The notes beneath the pieces are model-generated. The model was not told the origin of the DNA. It saw only the letters and a list, made by a program, of their open reading frames with translations, and did not search any database. Of a stretch of DNA of 64,000 nucleotides, positions 27,347 through 34,543 are shown piece after piece. The first letter of the stretch is position 1; each line of letters opens with the position of its first letter. The stretch comes from Alviniconcha marisindica (taxonomy: Eukaryota > Mollusca > Gastropoda > Provannidae). The translations under genes and the position numbers were made by a program. The stretch spans positions 1,627,501 to 1,691,500 of the forward strand of contig JABMCL010000020.1 in the NCBI GenBank assembly GCA_018857735.1, written 5' to 3'.

Positions 27347-28529
27347 CTGTGTGTGATACATTTCACATGAATAACATTAACAGTCTGTCACGGTGTTTTT
27401 CACAGTTACGTAACACCCTCTGTTCCTAAGATCAGTTTGTGTTAAAATGTTGATGTGGGGCGTGAGGAAAGTAGATCAGCAAGATCTTGAGATCAGCAAG
27501 CTCAAGGGGAGAGTCATTTTTTTCAGTGGAAACTTGCTTGTTTTTTGTCTGCAGGTTTATCAAGGAGGAGCCGTTACAGATTGAAGCTGCCTTGAAAAGA
27601 TGCAAGAAGCTCACCAGCACTCTCTACACTCTGAAACGGTAGGACCAGTAATGTAGAAAAACCAAGACAAAGCATTAAGTCTTGTGTGTGGATTGGAGAT
27701 TGGGTGACATCAAATGAGACGGGTCACCTTTTGCACCAGCGTACATCATTATTGTTGTTTTTCATTTGGTTTGTGATAGATGTACGTTAGTGTAGTTTCA
27801 AACCCTGGCTCATTCAGATGCAATGTACAGTAATCTTGAGATGGATAGCACAGAGGGCTAAGGGACATGACAGTGGTAGTAGGAGTGGAACTACTCTTTC
27901 TTGTGATGTCAGCAGTTTGTGTGCAGATGCGGGGTGTAGATTGTTGGTTATGGACATTCTTTACCATGCGCATTCTGATTTTCATCTGCCACTGTGTTGT
28001 CACTGGAGTGGATTCTTGGAACTCTTTCCATTTTGTTTACTATATAACCACTGAACTTGTGGGTATTCGGTGTACCTTGGACCCTGTGAAGGACCGACTC
28101 TTGCAGTAAGTAACCAGGATTAGGTCATCACATAGCCTTGCATGCTTTACCTGCCAGCCAAATATATGCCTTTGTAGTTCATTCCAGCTATCATCATGCA
28201 CTCATTCAGTCACATACAGCCTGAGGGCATACACAGAGAATAGCACCATAGTACCATCATAATGTCCCATACGGTTCGTTTTTCGGAACATCTGGCTGAC
28301 ATCTGCCACAATCGCAGCAAACTTGTAGCCCAACACTTTGCTGGTCATACCATTGCAGACGTCAAAGTGAGAGGCTTATGGCAATTGTATGGGGACTCCT
28401 TTCAACGAAAGCACATGGAGTCTCACATCATCCCAGGACTGGGCACCATGTCCCCAGGTGGACTGAATGAAAAATGTTCAAACTTCCTATAGCCCTTCCA
28501 AATTACACAGTGTTGCTCAGCAGGTGGAA

Positions 28530-28561
<32 letters not shown>

Positions 28562-29387
28562 CATAATTATGTGGTTAGGGCATACGCTTCCTAATTTTCT
28601 TCATTTTGACGATGATCTTTTAAATTTACGTTTAGATTCTGAAAATTGTTTTGCTTCAACTTCTTGTCTGTCTTCTTCTTTTCTTCCTTCTTCTTTTATC
28701 GTTTTCTATCCCTCTTCTGACGCCAGGCGAAAACGTATGGTCGAAAGCACTCATGCTTTTCATTTTCTTTATGTGTAAGGTGAGTACATTTTTCTGGAGC
28801 TGTTCTGTTTTGCCATCATAAGGTGCTTAGGGCTCATCTTGAGATGAGGTGCTCAAGATGCATTTACACAAATATACATGAATTCATCTTCCATCAGCAA
28901 GCAAATATGATGAAATGCATTGTGAACAGTGAATCAGAATGGCATGTGTGGTTATAGATAAGCTTGGGTTTCACTCAGACCCAAGTTTCCTTTTTTCCTG
29001 GGCTTTGAAGAGCAGTTGTAGATACCGGTCTACATGTGTGCATTTAACGGTGTCTTTCAGGCTAGCAACTGTTCAAGATGCACGGCCACCCCAGATCCCG
29101 TCCCTGGCCCAGGAGTGCAAGGAGACGGGTGATCATGACAAAATGGCCATTTTGGAGAGCATCCGCACAATGATACCCGATCATGAGACAAGGGTGCAGA
29201 GTTTAGAGGTGGGTGGGTGATGTATGACAGGTATAATCCACTTCAGACAGGGATACGCATGCATGTGGGCATGCACCCACCCACTTGTGCATGTTCCTAC
29301 ACAGACACAGAAGCAGACACAGACACAAACACACAGACACAAACACACACACACACAGACACACACACACACAGACACACACACACA

Positions 29388-29438
<51 letters not shown>

Positions 29439-32400
29439 CACATGCATATACATGCACACACACACACACACACACACACTGACACAGGCAGATACACATG
29501 CACACACACACATTCATGCTTGCACACACCTGAATCGTGTCTGAATGGAGCGTTTTGGGCGTCATTGTGCATCTAGTTGTTGTATGACATTAGTAGGCGG
29601 TGAGATGGTTGTGGGTTACAGGGTGCTGTACACAGAAGTCTTAGAATGCTCAGGTTCTTTAGAATTGCAGGTGCTGTAATCTGTCCGATGTTGTTAACAT
29701 AGAAAGGGTGGGCATGATGATTATGATATAGTGGGGTGCAGAAGTTGGCGCAGAAGACCGACAAACAATGCTTGTGCTTTCCCCGGATGGTGGGGTCTGT
29801 GCATCATGACACTGGGATGGAAGAGGATGGATGCTTGAAGGAAGCCATTCTGTCTGTCTGTGTCTCTCTCTCTTAGACTTTTGTAACTGAACCTAAACTA
29901 CAATGCTTGTAAAATAAAGTTTTTGAGCTAAGTTCGCTCTCTCTCGCTGTCTCTCAGACAGGCTTTTACTGAACCTAAACTAGACTGCTTGTAAAATAAA
30001 GTTTTGGAGTTCAAGTTTTTTCTCTGTGTGTGTTTAACATGTTTTTTGATGTGTTTGTGTGTGCGTGCAGGCTGCTGACGCTTCCAGGGAGCGCAAGAAG
30101 AAATTTGTCACCCAGCATGAGTCCCTGAAGTTCACCAAGTCTCTGCAGGCAGCCAGCAAGTCTCTCAAACATCCCGACACACAGGCAGCCACATCTGGCA
30201 CTGAGCCGGGCTCCCGAAAAACCAGTGCTGCTGAAGAAATGTTGGACAGCAAAAAGTGCGAGCCTCCAGTGATACCAGCCAAACCGGCAAGGCTGCTGTC
30301 GGCCAGTGAGTTGAAAAAGTCCGAAGCTGGCAGTGCAGCCTCTGAAACCACGTCCTTCGCATCCCACATCTTCGGTGTCCCACACAGTGACCGTGACGAG
30401 TCAGATTTCTGACAGTGGGGACAAGAAGGCGGTGGATGCGCTGCCTAGCAGTCGCAGTTCTGCCCGATCAGTGTTTTTCAGTTCCTTGCAGTCTCCCGCC
30501 ACTTCTCCAACCTCTCAGCCAGAAGCTAGTAAAACTGTCAGCAAGCTTCCCTCGGCAAGCAGAGCCGGTTCTGCGGTTTCTTCAGCACCTGGTTCATTGT
30601 CGGCCGCCTCTTTGGGGGCAGCAGCAGCTTCCACTAGCCCATCTCACAGCAAGCCGGTGTCGGGTGTGTTCTACCAGGCGCTGTCTCCCACAAGGACACG
30701 GTCTGCTTTCAGCAGCATCCCCTTGCCCAGCAAACCATCCTCCTCCGAAAAAGAGGATTCTTCCGGAACATCGGACAAGGGAAAGAAAGTTCCACCTCCT
30801 CCCCCTCCCAGAAAGAGCAGCGCCAAGCTGCCATACGGGCTGGGAGCTGGGTCGGCCCACTCCTCAAACGTGAACGGCGGCGCCGAGGCCTCCCTCGGCC
30901 GACGCGACAGTGGGGAGAAAGCGCCAGACCCGCGCAAAAAAGACTCTGCGTTGGCGTACAAAGCCAGCAGTCCCACCTCCCCGGGGGCGGTGGGGCCCTT
31001 GTCCTCCACCCCAAAGCCTGCCACGCCTCAGAAGCCGGCCATCAACAAGTTCCAGAAGGACCTTGCGGCGGGGATCTACGCCAACCTGAACCGGCCAGAC
31101 CTGCAGCACCAGAGGATGGTGCCGGACCGACTCCTCACCAGCATGGCCTCACCGCCGCCTGCTGCCGTCACCACCAACAGGTGAGGCTGTCCACAACTGG
31201 TGCTGGTGTGCAAGTTGCTCTCACACACACATACACACATACATGTGTGCGCGTGCATGCACACAACACACACACATGCATAGGCACCAGCACACGTGAG
31301 CATACTAACTATACAAAGTTTAATTTACACAGCTTAAAACAGGCAGCAAACAGAGACTTGTGACGGGCGAAGACCGCAGAATGGAATGGAAGACACAGCA
31401 GGTCAAGTTTTGGCAAAACTTCATCACTCCAAGGCAGCAGTACTGACTGAACTGACTTAACTGTGATTTCTTTGTCTGGATACCTGCCTGCTACAGTTAT
31501 GGCCTAGAATTTTTCAAGCCCTGCTCTAGATCTCGTGTTTATCCCATTGCAGTTGATGGAGGTATGTTTTGCGATAAATGAAAAACAGAGTACTAGTCGG
31601 TGCTTTTTTGTTGCTGCTGCTGTGTGGATGTAGATAGGCTACATTAGCTGTGTCGAAGGCAAGTTTCTTCCTCAACATGTTGTGTATATGGAACTGGATC
31701 CCAGTACAAACAATTTTTAAAAAGTTGTTTTAAAAAATTAAAAAATTTTTTTTATCATCCTGATGCATGTTCATCATGTGCTAGGTGGTACGCTTTATCA
31801 GCTGAATGCACAACCAGAAAAGAGGATGTTTGGTTAGCTGATGCTTTGAGCCCAGTCAGCCACAGAGGGTGATATCAGGGCTAACCAGAAAAGAGGGAGA
31901 GTTAATTTACCCCCCCAACAAAACATGTGTTGATAGTGATCGTATGGACTAGGCACTATTACCCCCCAAGAAAACATGCGTTGATAGTGATTGTATGGAC
32001 TAGCCACTATTGTCCTGCAACAAAACGTGTGTTGATAGTGATAGTATGGACTAGCCACTGTTGTCCCGCAACAAAACGTGTTGATAGTGATTGTATGGAC
32101 TAGCCACTATTGTCCCCCAACAAAACATGTGTTGATAGTTTAAAAATTTTATGGACTAGCCACTAAACAAAACGTGTTGATAGTGATCGTATGGACTAGC
32201 CACTATTGTCCCCCAACAAAACATGTGTTGATAGTGATTGTATGGACTTGCCACTACAAGTGTTGGTATTGATCGTATGGACTAGCCACTATTACCCCCC
32301 GACAAAACATGTGTTGATAATGATCGTATGGACCAGCCACTGACCTGTGCTGCTCAGCTTGCTGTCACCTGTTTCAGCCAAGATCCACAGGACGAAGGAG

Positions 32401-32627
32401 ATCTGAGCGGCAGCGAGAGCACGGGCTCTAGCACCAGTCTCGATTCCCAGCAAGGCCTTGTGCTTCCCCGGGGGAACTCCGCCGCTTCCTCGAAGGAGGC
32501 TCACTCCTCTCCTGCCAGCCGCGGCCCCAAGCCCAACCCTCCCCAGAGACACTCCAGCCTCAGCTCCAAGGGGTCTGCCGCTTCAGAGGAGTCCTGGTGC
32601 CAAAACCAAGACCCAGATGCTGCATGA
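3826..32627 (+). CDS. SRCIN1-like: SRCIN1/p140Cap - KIAA1217 (sickle tail) family adaptor, whole gene model of 15 coding exons
   Basis: Gene-level entry. Exons: 3826-4095, 7377-7572, 8697-8895, 9194-9368, 16919-17453, 17954-18116, 18986-19152, 24356-24546, 25419-25537, 26179-26309, 26822-26897, 27555-27638, 29061-29208, 30071-31180 (probably minus 30306-30387) and 32378-32627. Every intron is GT-AG and all phases agree, giving 1243 codons plus stop, close to human SRCIN1 length. Family evidence seen in the translation: TRASLPVVRS-like YARTSLPIVRS, YRDETKKALLPNEITSLD, DIQDRTVLKI, MEAQIASL and FIKEEPLQIEAALKR, all in the order of vertebrate p140Cap/KIAA1217. Vertebrate family members are cytoplasmic scaffolds at actin structures, dendritic spines and adhesions, and p140Cap restrains Src through Csk. 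Function in this organism is inferred. The first exon and the C-terminus are the least certain parts. Confidence 0.9.
5471..5525. repeat. (CA)n microsatellite
   Basis: Uninterrupted CA run. Confidence 0.95.
6163..6640. repeat. Higher-order repeat: 30-bp spacer plus long (GT)n, four cycles
   Basis: The spacer aaacacagcacagtgg.ag plus agtgcatgtggt occurs near 6163, 6305, 6423 and 6545. Each copy is followed by 35-100 bp of GT, and cycles 2 and 3 end in (GAGT)n. Confidence 0.9.
7377..7572 (+). CDS. SRCIN1-like: SRCIN1-like exon 2 (start of AIP3-like region)
   Basis: Acceptor ttttccag, donor G/gtgaga. Encodes NPRPREPQRRRTTAVVYNPH and later FQRGGYARTSLPIVRSA. The second block aligns with the FSRGSRTRASLPVVRS segment just before the conserved domain of KIAA1217. 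Phase 0 in, phase 1 out. Confidence 0.92.
7573..8696 (+). other. Intron 2 of the SRCIN1-like gene
   Basis: Contains poly-C/poly-T at 7634-7670 and poly-G at 7804-7817. The rest is unique-looking AT-rich sequence with no coding signal. Confidence 0.7.
8697..8895 (+). CDS. SRCIN1-like: SRCIN1-like exon 3 (core of AIP3-like domain)
   Basis: Acceptor gacgcag, donor CG/gtgagg. Encodes GLVFLVYRDETKKALLPNE, then ITSLDTVRALFVRAFPEKLS, MEFLDSPKRKIYI and FFQLEDLR. This is the most conserved block of the family (vertebrate YGDETKQ..MPNEITS.DTIRALFVSAFP). The ubiquitin-like fold predicted for this AIP3/Bud6-type segment is family knowledge, not read from this sequence. Phase 1 in, phase 2 out. Confidence 0.97.
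9194..9368 (+). CDS. SRCIN1-like: SRCIN1-like exon 4 (end of AIP3-like domain)
   Basis: Acceptor caccatcag, donor GAG/gtcagt. Begins by completing Arg, then DIQDRTVLKIHECDSDEPQR (vertebrate NIQDRSLLKVY), followed by a basic/Ser-rich stretch (AVSSSRPASRQGF). Phase 2 in, phase 0 out. Confidence 0.96.
9949..10970. repeat. About 73-bp minisatellite, roughly 14 units
   Basis: Unit contains agagtacctgtggtggtaag, gaaagaggcatcagtctctc and cttgtataacccatttcacc. It resumes at 11397-11530 after an inserted element. Units at 10560-10860 are the most alike, suggesting recent expansion. Confidence 0.9.
10971..11391. mobile_element. MITE-like insertion with terminal inverted repeats inside the satellite
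   Basis: 421 bp. The left end is catacctgtcaaccc and the right end, on the other strand, is gtatatctgtcaaccc. Flanked by direct TTACC (10966-10970 and 11392-11396). Removing it restores cacccttacctcagagta, the sequence of the adjacent intact unit at 11460-11477. It encodes no transposase. The superfamily was not assigned. Confidence 0.7.
11397..11530. repeat. Continuation of the 73-bp minisatellite
   Basis: Two units, to the right of the inserted element. Confidence 0.85.
13294..13700. repeat. 58-bp minisatellite, seven units
   Basis: Unit starts aataatcccacttgtaattg at 13294, 13352, 13410, 13468, 13526, 13584 and 13642. Units are nearly identical. Confidence 0.95.
13897..13953. repeat. (GT)n microsatellite
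   Basis: Nearly pure GT run. Confidence 0.95.
14240..15885. repeat. 35-bp minisatellite, about 45 units, diverged on the left and homogeneous on the right
   Basis: Right-hand unit contains gtagctagctccttgagtga plus caagaaagcagaatt. Left-hand units (14240-15200) keep ccttgagtgat and aaagcagaattctta but vary in length. Some units have a 4-bp insertion (agtg). Confidence 0.92.
14640..14680 (-). repeat. TAAG-tailed interspersed repeat fragment (inverted)
   Basis: Reads actggacgtaaaatacc then aacttacttacttact, the reverse complement of the TTGGTGTTTTACGCCCAGT family. Confidence 0.5.
16919..17453 (+). CDS. SRCIN1-like: SRCIN1-like exon 5 (Pro/Ser/Tyr-rich linker)
   Basis: Acceptor tgttacag, donor A/gtgagt; phase 0 in, 1 out, 178 codons. 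Encodes YQDLMMKERAQWEMEQEYLH, an RS-rich patch (RRSRSRSQTPEP) and many Ser-Pro sites. Two tyrosine clusters follow (HYETLPG and PIYESVYQ) of the kind bound by SH2 domains once phosphorylated. Vertebrate p140Cap is Tyr-phosphorylated in its corresponding region and recruits Csk, so a similar role here is inference. GC content is well above the flanking introns. Confidence 0.93.
17471..17570 (-). repeat. (ATT)n-tailed SINE-like 3' end, copy A
   Basis: On plus: a TTG/TTA tail, then tatagcgctattctgtgctc and ctgcgctcgcatgtgattct. Matches 59326-59428. It lies just inside the intron after exon 5 (17454-17953). Confidence 0.7.
17954..18116 (+). CDS. SRCIN1-like: SRCIN1-like exon 6
   Basis: Acceptor tggtttcag, donor AT/gtacgt. 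Encodes GNGRGGPSSRHSLAFAAMSN, then PIYDSFPQRTQSYRVTPERE. It continues the Tyr/Ser-rich linker. The PIYDS motif resembles PIYES in exon 5. Phase 1 in, 2 out. Confidence 0.9.
18117..18985 (+). other. Intron 6 of the SRCIN1-like gene
   Basis: AT-rich. Contains an (ATT)n-tailed repeat 3' end at 18832-18912 (gcgctttacaaatttccatt plus ATT repeats). No coding signal. Confidence 0.65.
18832..18912 (+). repeat. (ATT)n-tailed interspersed repeat 3' end
   Basis: Contains ggttcagcatttcgagctgc, then aggcgctttacaaatttcc and (ATT)n. Similar to 50850-50915 and, more distantly, 45730-45800. Confidence 0.55.
18986..19152 (+). CDS. SRCIN1-like: SRCIN1-like exon 7 (MEAQIASL helix)
   Basis: Acceptor gacctgcag. 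Encodes NRMERMEAQIASLAAWVHQV, matching vertebrate RERMQAMEKQIASLTGLVQ, then a Ser/Gly-rich tail (SSRSMSSGHSEGTD). Two in-phase donors 3 bp apart (gt at 19150 and 19153) would differ by one Ser codon; 19152 is used here because GTATGC is the better match. Phase 2 in, 1 out. Confidence 0.92.
20411..20530. repeat. 58-bp direct duplication
   Basis: ttttaacttacacagtaaca and the following bases through ttatttctgttctgtg occur twice, back to back. Confidence 0.9.
21666..22155. repeat. 42-bp minisatellite, about 12 units
   Basis: Unit contains gtgtgggaacagtgggttac and accgctggtgctgatcggct; acc/agc variants alternate. Because 42 is a multiple of 3, long open frames appear (GTVGYTAGADRLCV repeats). These are a by-product, not a gene. 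Confidence 0.93.
22525..22556. repeat. Poly-G tract
   Basis: About 32 uninterrupted G. Confidence 0.95.
24356..24546 (+). CDS. SRCIN1-like: SRCIN1-like exon 8 (first coiled coil)
   Basis: Acceptor tttgaccag, donor AAG/gtacat. Encodes LSDIPAAYSLRQPVVTSDMR, then MRELRVELQGLRRMEQLNQE. Heptad-like leucines match vertebrate MRRSVAELRLQLQQMRQLQ. Phase 1 in, 0 out. A 33-bp repeat that stays in frame starts two bases after the donor. Confidence 0.93.
24549..24647. repeat. 33-bp minisatellite, three units, starting at the exon 8 donor
   Basis: Unit is acctggcgctgtcgcagtgg plus tggaggtggcagc. It begins two bases after the donor GT and stays open in the exon 8 frame (LALSQWWRWQH repeats). Confidence 0.9.
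25270..25375 (-). repeat. tRNA-derived SINE-like segment
   Basis: On the minus strand a good Pol III B box, ggtttgaatcc (25314-25304), follows an A-box-like region (tactggcaagatgctaggcc). No cloverleaf or CCA end, so not a functional tRNA. Confidence 0.5.
25419..25537 (+). CDS. SRCIN1-like: SRCIN1-like exon 9
   Basis: Acceptor tgcgtgcag, donor AG/gtctgt. Encodes KVMSAVPGAENQVVRYQRME, then AYMQDKAKVEKEL. It corresponds to the segment around VLVEQERQKYLHEEEKIVKKL of KIAA1217. Phase 0 in, 2 out. Confidence 0.92.
25538..26178 (+). other. Intron 9 of the SRCIN1-like gene
   Basis: Between 25780 and 26060 there are about three diverged copies of a 90-bp unit (gtggctgtggttgtaccagt...gacggcagttt). 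Confidence 0.6.
26179..26309 (+). CDS. SRCIN1-like: SRCIN1-like exon 10
   Basis: Acceptor tgtgacag, donor AAAG/gtgggc. Encodes SDLESSVEELKEDV, then VTDIEGLALLLSNITKSLAD. Vertebrate relatives have VEDLKKD..VTLKDVEDGAFLLRQVGEAVATLK at the same place. Phase 2 in, 1 out. A purine-only tract follows the donor. Confidence 0.94.
26310..26525. repeat. Polypurine (GA/GGGA) tract
   Basis: About 215 bp of almost pure G and A beginning at the exon 10 donor. It could form triplex (H-DNA) structures. Confidence 0.9.
26822..26897 (+). CDS. SRCIN1-like: SRCIN1-like exon 11
   Basis: Acceptor ctttttccag, donor AA/gtaagt (consensus). Encodes ARFPQVHESLKKVMAGEMEI, then VVKEEK, matching vertebrate EFPTLQNKMRAILRIEVEAV. 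Phase 1 in, 2 out. Confidence 0.94.
26902..27090. repeat. (GT)n array with catgcatgaat spacers
   Basis: Three GT blocks separated by cttacatgcatgcatgaat-type spacers, starting 4 bp after the exon 11 donor. Confidence 0.92.
27283..27352. repeat. (GT)n microsatellite
   Basis: Long GT run in the same intron. Confidence 0.95.
27555..27638 (+). CDS. SRCIN1-like: SRCIN1-like exon 12 (FIKEEP motif)
   Basis: Acceptor tgtctgcag, donor CG/gtagga. Encodes FIKEEPLQIEAALKRCKKLT, then STLYTLKR. It is a near match to vertebrate FLKEEPHKLDSLLKRVRSMTDVL, a diagnostic motif of the family. Phase 2 in and out. Confidence 0.96.
27639..29060 (+). other. Intron 12 of the SRCIN1-like gene
   Basis: Carries a Penelope-like GIY-YIG fragment (28250-28495), a GT run at 28533-28562 and a splice-like segment at 28727-28779. 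Otherwise nothing recognised. Confidence 0.65.
28250..28495 (+). pseudogene. Penelope-like element fragment: GIY-YIG endonuclease C-terminal part
   Basis: The reading frame gives VRFSEHLADICHN, KLVAQHFAGHTIADVKVRGL, QRKHMESHIIPGLGTMSP and GGLNEKCSNFL. This is the classic R.SEHL...PVA.HFN...H...D..V.GL...RK..E...I..LGT..P.G.N order seen at the end of GIY-YIG nucleases of Penelope-like retroelements. The reverse transcriptase and the N-terminal part of the nuclease are missing, so it is a 5'-truncated relic. Confidence 0.7.
29061..29208 (+). CDS. SRCIN1-like: SRCIN1-like exon 13
   Basis: Acceptor tgtctttcag, donor GAG/gtgggt. Encodes LATVQDARPPQIPSLAQECK, then MAILESIRTMIPDHETRVQS. Likely helical, continuing the coiled-coil region. 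Phase 2 in, 0 out. Confidence 0.9.
29209..30070 (+). other. Intron 13 of the SRCIN1-like gene
   Basis: Contains a CA array (29300-29515) and an 80-bp direct duplication (29870-30018) in which each half carries tgaacctaaactac and cttgtaaaataaagttttt. Confidence 0.7.
29300..29515. repeat. (CA)n array
   Basis: Imperfect CA with acag and catgcata interruptions. Confidence 0.93.
30071..31180 (+). CDS. SRCIN1-like: SRCIN1-like exon 14 (Ser/Pro-rich tail with polyproline; probable internal 82-bp intron)
   Basis: Acceptor gtgcgtgcag, donor ACAG/gtgagg. The first part (AADASRERKKKFVTQHESLK...) is open until a TGA at 30410-30412. The continuation is in the +1 frame, open from 30315 to 31180, and holds VPPPPPPRKS at about 30788-30817, a typical SH3/EVH1 ligand also found in the vertebrate tail, plus INKFQKDLAAGIYANLNRPD near the end. 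Splicing out 30306-30387 joins the frames exactly (Ala, Met, Thr-Val-Thr). An indel between 30315 and 30410 is the alternative. Phase 0 in, 2 out. Confidence 0.85.
31181..32377 (+). other. Intron 14 of the SRCIN1-like gene
   Basis: Its 3' half is the 51-bp satellite, and the last unit ends about 40 bp from the exon 15 acceptor. Confidence 0.7.
31905..32338. repeat. 51-bp minisatellite, about eight units
   Basis: Unit contains aacaaaacatgtgttgatag, tgatcgtatggactagccac and tattgtcccc. Several units are truncated. Confidence 0.9.
32378..32627 (+). CDS. SRCIN1-like: SRCIN1-like exon 15 (C-terminus, stop TGA 32625-32627)
   Basis: Acceptor cacctgtttcag, phase 2 in (AG+C = Ser). Encodes QDPQDEGDLSGSESTGSSTS and a Ser/Pro-rich stretch (SLSSKGSAASEESW) ending QNQDPDAA. 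The next frame continues open for another 120 bases with protein-like content (see findings), so the true C-terminus may differ from this call. Confidence 0.8.
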
Positions 32628-34189
32628 GAGGAGCAGGAAGTCGCAGGACGCAACGGGGAGCGGCAGTGGCAAAGTCAGCGGCAAAGTCAGCGGCAGTGCC
32701 TTTTCACAGGTGAACGGCTTGAACAGCGCAAAAAATGGCCACAAAACGTGATGGTGCTGAGGGTGGGGACTGGTTTGAGTAACAGCAGTACTGAGTGGTG
32801 TTTCTGCGTCGGCACGGTGACCTTTGCTTTTGTGTGTTGAAGTCAGAGAAGACTGAAGAAAAAGGATCCTTTTTCCTTTTGTTTGTTTTGTTGTTGTTGC
32901 TGTGCTGAGGAGGAAGTGGGGCATGAAGGGACCGTCCTGGAAAACACCAGCACACCTACACAACTTTAAAATCCGGGTCAGGAGGATTTTATGTGTTGAT
33001 GGATGAGACAAAGGCATCAATTTTTATTCACACGCTGAATATACTGCTGGAATAAGGGAGATAATCCAAAGCTGATGGCAGTGACCTGGCAAATGTTGAG
33101 CCGAGAGTGAGGAAAGTTCTCAAAGAATGAAGTCCATGACAAAAGGTATGGAGGTGACGTGGTTGTTGGACTGCCCTGGAGGTCAACACTTGCATGTAGG
33201 CTGTGCTGGGCTAGGCTTTCCCGCACCCACAAATTCTGCAGTACCATGTCTGTGCTGCAGTGACTGGGTGAAGTCTCCGTCCTTCCATAATCACCTGTGA
33301 AACTCTTCTGGGCCGCAGAGGACCAAAACGTACAGCCTGCTGTGCGGATGAGAGAACATTCTGGTGGACATCCTATCATTTCAAGGTGTTTCCAAGATTA
33401 CGAGCTTGTTGCTCCAGGATTTGGGACATAGCGATGTGGGTGAAGCAGGGAGGAGATGTGTGCCGAAGGAACTGTATGTGGGAGAGAGCCATCTGCTGTT
33501 TCAAAGGCCCAAAGTCAGCGCAGCGCCTTCAGGTGGACACGATTCACCAGGCGGAGAGGGCCTGCACCTTTGACAGTGTTGCACCCAACAACAAATCGGT
33601 ATGGTTTGGGCAAGTTTACAAGGTGAGAGGTGGGGATTTTGCTGGGTGCTGGGGGCTGTGAATGAAGGACACGGTCATGGAAATAAAGAAGCTGTCTCAC
33701 AATATTGATGTGAATGACCGCCCTTTAGGCAACAAGAAACACTGGTTGTCAGGAAGGAGTTGTCTCCCAGGCTTACCCCTTGTACCAGAGGGAGCATCTA
33801 GATGATGGTGAATGGTGTCACAGGAACCAAAAATAATAGTTCTGCCCCTCAAGTCAAAGTGGGCTCTTCTAGATGATGCCTTAACAGACACTATGTGTAG
33901 AGTCTGGAAAATGAAGTTGTGCATGCTGGACTTTTGTGTATTACATCATTTCCTTGTTGACAACTTAACCAAACCACACAGGTGGTATGTTTCTGGTGTG
34001 TGTGATACTGATGATGGAACACACCAGAAGACATTTCTGCTGGAGTCCCCCAACCCCCCCAGTGCTTCCTCCCACCCCACCCCCCACTGAACCCTTCGTT
34101 GTCTTCTTCTTCTTTTTTAAATGGGGTGTATTTTTGGTGATTGTGGTCAGGGGTACCAGTGCGACTGATTCTTGACTGTTTGCCTGTCT

Positions 34190-34385
34190 CAAAGTCTCTT
34201 GTCCATAGCCCATAGTGTTGGTGCCATTTCATGGTAGACGTCAGTCTGAAATATAGGTGCTGCAAGTGTTGTAAACACATCAGAGCTCAGGAGCTGTATG
34301 AAACATTGAAAGTGGAGGTGGCCGTCCTGGGCTCCTAACCCTAATAAGCCTACGGTTTCTGTGGACGTGAAGCAACACTCAGCCA
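34190..34385 (+). repeat. Interspersed repeat, GGACGTGAAGCAACACT family, longest copy
   Basis: Longest member seen: gccatttcatggtagacgtc, gtgctgcaagtgttgtaaac, cagagctcaggagctgtatg and the common end ctgtggacgtgaagcaacac. Confidence 0.7.
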
Positions 34386-34537
34386 ACTAAATGCAGCCCA
34401 TTGAAAGAAAGTGTTCATCCGTTGGCGTTGTGTGGTTTTGACCTAGCAACCACTAACGTTTTAGGCTTGCTGCTGAAGTCATGCTACAGGTACCTTAAAA
34501 CATTGTCTTGAAGAAATGCTTTATCATACACGATTTA

Positions 34538-34543
34538 AATAAA
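34538..34543 (+). terminator. Candidate poly(A) signal AATAAA (SRCIN1-like gene)
   Basis: AATAAA about 1.9 kb after the stop, with T/G-rich sequence downstream. Confidence 0.45.

Noticed and set aside
30709..31109. Minus-strand frames of 81-117 codons opposite exon 14
   Set aside because: Shadows of a GC-rich coding exon.
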